Of a stretch of 37,666 nt of DNA, positions 35,017-37,666 are shown piece by piece (position 1 is the stretch's first letter; each line of letters opens with the position of its first letter). The notes beneath the pieces are model-generated. The model was not told the DNA's origin. It did not search any database and saw only the letters and a program-made list of their open reading frames with translations. This DNA comes from an uncultured Eisenbergiella sp. (GTDB lineage: Bacteria; Bacillota; Clostridia; Lachnospirales; Lachnospiraceae). Position numbers and translations under genes: made by a program. The DNA is taken from contig CANQUI010000021.1 in assembly GCA_947626995.1 (NCBI GenBank), positions 1-37,666 of the forward strand, read 5' to 3'.

Positions 35017-36504
35017 ATGCTTGAAAAAATCACACAGATCAACGGCGCCATCAACGGCTTCGTCTGGGGCATCCCCTGTCTGACGCTGCTGATCGCCACC
35101 GGTATTCTGATGACCGTGCTGACGAAGGGATTTCAGTTTTCCCATTTCTCGCACTGGTTCAAAAACACCATCGGCAGCATTTTTCATAAAAATGTTTCCG
35201 GCCATGTAGACGACAAGGGATCCATTTCCCAATTCCAGGCGCTGTGCACCGCTCTTGCGGCAACGGTGGGCGTGGGCAATATTGCCGGCGTGGCCACGGC
35301 CATTGCCTCCGGCGGCCCCGGAGCCATTTTCTGGATGTGGGTGGCCGCAATTTTCGGCAGCATGACAAACTATTCCGAAAATGTCCTGGGCATTTATTTC
35401 CGCCGGAAAAACACCAAAGGCGAATGGGCCGGCGGCGCCATGTACTATCTGCGGGACGGTCTGGGCGGCTATAAGGGCTGCAAACAGATCGGCCGTATTC
35501 TGGCCGTGCTGTTTTCGATCTTCGCCATTCTGGCTTCCTTTGGAATCGGCAACTCCAGTCAGGTAAATACCATTGCCACCAACATGACCTCCGCCTTCTC
35601 CATCCCCTCCTGGGTCACCGGCATTGCGCTGATGATTCTGGCCGGTCTGGTCATCGTAGGCGGCATTAAGCGGATCGCGTCCGTAACGGAAAAGATCGTG
35701 CCCTTTATGGTTGTCTTCTATATTATAGGCGCCCTGGTCATCATTTTCGTACACGCGGGCAATATCCTTCCCGCCTTCGGCGCCATCTTCTCCTTTGCCT
35801 TCGGCTTTAAGGCCATCGGCGGCGCGGCCATCGGTATCGCAGTGAAAAACGCGGTAACCTGGGGCTTTAAGCGCGGCGTCTTCTCCAACGAAGCCGGCCT
35901 TGGTTCCTCCGTGATGGTACATAGCGCTTCCAACGTAAAAGAGCCTGTCCGTCAGGGCATGTGGGGCATCTTCGAGGTGTTTGCGGACACCATCATCGTC
36001 TGCACCCTGACCGCGCTGGTGGTTCTGACCTCCGGCCTGGTGGATTTACATACCGGCGCCATGCTGACGGACGCCGCGGATTCCGTCCTGGTGGCCTCCG
36101 CCTTTTCCAAGGTGTTCGGATATGCCGGTTCGGCCTTTATCGCCATTGCGATCCTGTTGTTTGCCTTCTCCACCGTACTCGGCTGGAGTTACTACGGCAC
36201 CAAGGCCTGGGAGTATCTGTTTGGTACCAAAGCGACCATGATCTATAAAGTGATCTTCGTCCTGTTCATCATCGCAGGCGCGACCATGAGCCTGGATCTG
36301 GCGTGGGATATTTCCGATACCTTCAACGGTCTGATGTCGATCCCCAACCTGATCGGCGTCCTGTCCTTAAGCCCGCTGGTCATGAAGATTACCAAAAACT
36401 ATGTGGACCGCAGGCTGAAGAACCAGAACAAAGAACCCATGCTTTCCGCCAATCCCGAGATTCAAAAAGAACACGCAAAAGCGGTGGAAAACGGGGAAAT
36501 GTAA
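35017..36504 (+). CDS. alsT: Sodium/alanine(glycine) symporter, AGCS family
   Basis: Na+-coupled small amino acid importer of 495 residues with about ten to eleven membrane helices. Family landmarks are FQALCTALAATVGVGNIAGVA (about 72-92), GPGAIFWMWV, GEWAGGAMYYL and KRGVFSNEAGLGSS. The N-terminus begins outside the first helix as usual and the C-terminal tail is polar. GGAGG lies seven bases before the ATG. It is monocistronic, with its own promoter, a structured leader and a terminator; transport of alanine or glycine is inferred from the family. Confidence 0.93.
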   Translation: MLEKITQINGAINGFVWGIPCLTLLIATGILMTVLTKGFQFSHFSHWFKNTIGSIFHKNVSGHVDDKGSISQFQALCTALAATVGVGNIAGVATAIASGGPGAIFWMWVAAIFGSMTNYSENVLGIYFRRKNTKGEWAGGAMYYLRDGLGGYKGCKQIGRILAVLFSIFAILASFGIGNSSQVNTIATNMTSAFSIPSWVTGIALMILAGLVIVGGIKRIASVTEKIVPFMVVFYIIGALVIIFVHAGNILPAFGAIFSFAFGFKAIGGAAIGIAVKNAVTWGFKRGVFSNEAGLGSSVMVHSASNVKEPVRQGMWGIFEVFADTIIVCTLTALVVLTSGLVDLHTGAMLTDAADSVLVASAFSKVFGYAGSAFIAIAILLFAFSTVLGWSYYGTKAWEYLFGTKATMIYKVIFVLFIIAGATMSLDLAWDISDTFNGLMSIPNLIGVLSLSPLVMKITKNYVDRRLKNQNKEPMLSANPEIQKEHAKAVENGEM

Positions 36505-36552
36505 CAAAAACGCCAGAAAAGCAGCACAACATCCCGCAAACTTAAAACCAAG

Positions 36553-36590
36553 AAGCTCACCATTTCCCCGAAAGGAATGGTGAGCTTTTT
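36553..36590 (+). terminator. Terminator of alsT
   Basis: AAGCTCACCATTTCC and GGAATGGTGAGCTT form a long stem with one bulge, followed by TTTTT (36586-36590). It marks the end of the core chromosomal segment before the composition changes. Confidence 0.88.
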
Positions 36591-36597
36591 CTTTGAG

Positions 36598-36632
36598 CGA
36601 GATGCCGATGTAATGATTCGAGATGTCGATGT
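36598..36632. repeat. Two direct repeats with 21-base period
   Basis: CGAGATGCCGATGT (36598-36611) and CGAGATGTCGATGT (36619-36632) differ at one base and are spaced two helical turns apart, about 28 bases before the -35 of the regulator gene. They could be a paired operator or a trace of an integration junction. Confidence 0.55.
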
Positions 36633-36659
36633 TTTTCTTCTCATTTTTGGTGTAACCCA

Positions 36660-36688
36660 TTGAAAACGTGACGGAAATCGTGTATAAT
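36660..36688 (+). promoter_or_regulatory. Sigma-A promoter of the regulator-BREX operon
   Basis: TTGAAA (36660-36665), 17-base spacer, TATAAT (36683-36688). ACGGA (36671-36675) and TCCGT (36696-36700) flank the -10 as an inverted pair that could bind a repressor. Confidence 0.75.
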
Positions 36689-36728
36689 GATAAAGTCCGT
36701 TATTGTTCGCAGAAATGGAGGGGCGATT

Positions 36729-36932
36729 ATGAAAATCAGCTATAAGAAACTCTGGTTGATGCTGGTGGAGCGTGAAGTAAACAAGGCTTCTTTTCGGAAG
36801 GAGCTTGGGCTGTCCGCTGGGACTTATACAAAGCTGAACAGGAATGAGGAAGTTTCTCTCTCCATCCTGCTGAGGATTTGTGACTATCTGAACTGCGATA
36901 TAGGTGATATTTGCGAGGCTGTGCGCAAATGA
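36729..36932 (+). CDS. Small Cro/CI-type helix-turn-helix regulator
   Basis: 67 residues from the ATG at 36729, with GGAGGGG upstream. The compact fold is almost entirely the DNA-binding domain: KKLWLMLVEREV, KASFRKELGLSAGTYTKLNRNEEV (helix-turn-helix), SLSILLRICDYLNCDIGDICE. This YozG-like/HTH_26 type is often first in restriction or BREX operons. It has no sensing domain, so it probably acts as an autorepressor. It ends 55 bases before brxA. Confidence 0.88.
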   Translation: MKISYKKLWLMLVEREVNKASFRKELGLSAGTYTKLNRNEEVSLSILLRICDYLNCDIGDICEAVRK

Positions 36933-36987
36933 GTCCTGATTATCGGACAGGTGAACTGCTATCATTCAGGATGGGAGAGATTATGTG

Positions 36988-37593
36988 ATGATACAAGCAC
37001 AAAAATATAATGGAGGGCTGACCTCAGAGCAATTCCTTTTCTATGAAATCAGGATTGCAGTAAAATTATATCTGGATGGAAAGTCGGTTGATGAAGCGGT
37101 CTCTCTCATTAAGCAAGACAACCTCTTTCAGTATCCGACAGAAAGAAAAATATCGAAGATGACGCGGGTATGTTATCGCCGGTTGGATGCGCTTGACAAC
37201 AGAACACTTGTCGAGGAACTCGCCAATGCTCCAGCGGAGATAGCCAAGCAGATCAACCTATATGCGATGATGCGGTACAATCGTCTGGTAAGGGAATTTA
37301 TGACGACGGTGATCGGCGAGAAATTCCGCAATCAGGATTTTGCTTTTTCCCGCCGTGACCTCAATACATTCTTCACTCGGCTTCAAGAACAGAACGACGA
37401 CGTAGCCTCTTGGAGCGAACAGACAGTGAACAAGATCAAAGGCGTCCTTGTGAAGTCTCTCGTGGAGGCCGGACATCTTGACAGTTTCAAATCGGAGACG
37501 CTTAATCCTGTCTTCCTCAGCGAAGAATTGGAAAGCGGCATCCGCGAGAATGGAGATTTCGAGGCGCTCCCCGCCTTTAACTGTTTTAGATAG
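36988..37593 (+). CDS. brxA: BREX protein BrxA (DUF1819)
   Basis: 201 residues, the full expected length for BrxA, a small helical DNA-binding protein of the BREX anti-phage system. Recognised from YNGGLTSEQFLFYEIRI, the core ELANAPAEIAKQINLYAMMRYNRLVREFM, and the ending ENGDFEALPAFNCF, which are typical of the DUF1819 family. The ATG at 36988 follows GGGAG by ten bases; a GTG one codon earlier is also open. Codon usage is visibly more AT-rich than in the genes to the left. In type I BREX it is followed by brxB, brxC, pglX, pglZ and brxL, which must lie beyond the window. Confidence 0.9.
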   Translation: MIQAQKYNGGLTSEQFLFYEIRIAVKLYLDGKSVDEAVSLIKQDNLFQYPTERKISKMTRVCYRRLDALDNRTLVEELANAPAEIAKQINLYAMMRYNRLVREFMTTVIGEKFRNQDFAFSRRDLNTFFTRLQEQNDDVASWSEQTVNKIKGVLVKSLVEAGHLDSFKSETLNPVFLSEELESGIRENGDFEALPAFNCFR

Positions 37594-37666
37594 TCCAGCG
37601 GTGATATGTCAAGCATAAATTGAAATTATTTTCGAGCTATTTTCATATCATTTGCTGAAAAAAGGG
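37594..37666 (+). other. Untranslated tail before the next BREX gene
   Basis: AT-rich gap after brxA without a visible terminator. The final AAAAAAGGG may be the start of the ribosome site of the next gene (brxB expected), which begins outside the window. Confidence 0.4.

Noticed and set aside
34996-35922. 308-codon minus-strand open frame opposite alsT
   Set aside because: Gly/Asp/His-rich complement of a membrane protein gene; no ribosome site or family pattern.
1-37666. CRISPR array, rRNA or tRNA genes
   Set aside because: No regularly spaced repeats and no recognisable rRNA or tRNA sequence on either strand.

Overview
The window looks like chromosome from a spore-forming, GC-rich member of the Clostridia, most likely Lachnospiraceae-like. 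Evidence: four sporulation genes (a sigK-type sigma factor, spoIIP, the germination protease gpr and an alpha/beta-type small acid-soluble spore protein), a pyrophosphate-type phosphofructokinase, the classical Firmicute order tig-clpP-clpX-lon-engB, strong AGGAGG ribosome binding sites and TTGACA/TATAAT promoters. No rRNA, tRNA, insertion sequence or CRISPR array was seen.

Layout. (1) 1-11376, all minus strand and read right to left: gpr, spoIIP, lepA, hemW, sigK, then a terminator, comM, dprA, topA. It mixes sporulation, translation/haem and DNA-uptake/topology genes; lepA and topA have their own sigma-A promoters. (2) 11480-11927: plus-strand rpsT with promoter and terminator. (3) 11929-26791: one unbroken minus-strand run starting from the tig promoter: tig, clpP, clpX, lon, engB, an AI-2E/YtvI-type membrane protein, a D-2-hydroxyacid dehydrogenase, a VanZ-like protein, a LacX-like mutarotase, a protein resembling the MetH activation domain, a HAD phosphatase, a heterodimeric ABC exporter and a small unknown protein. 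Neighbours mostly overlap or lie within about 100 bases. (4) 26932-27378: plus-strand SASP gene preceded by an unexplained, strongly foldable element. (5) 27379-34671: minus-strand CBS and DJ-1/PfpI genes, a plus-strand CYTH gene overlapping tail to tail with a GH42 beta-galactosidase, then pfp-glgP (glycogen phosphorolysis and PPi-linked glycolysis). (6) 34843-36590: plus-strand alsT-type Na+/amino acid symporter with an attenuator-like leader. (7) 36598-37666: a compositional break to visibly more AT-rich DNA, with a repeat pair, a promoter, a small Cro/CI-type regulator and a BrxA (DUF1819) gene. This is the first part of a BREX phage-defence locus that continues beyond the right edge.

Within the window, gpr encodes the protease expected to degrade the SASP encoded at 27127-27333, ClpX carries the IGF loop for docking ClpP, and pfp/glgP feed glycogen-derived sugar phosphate into glycolysis. 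The best leads for something undescribed are the folded element upstream of the SASP gene, the two-state leader of alsT, the hairpin over the TTG start of sigK, and the junction where the BREX island begins.
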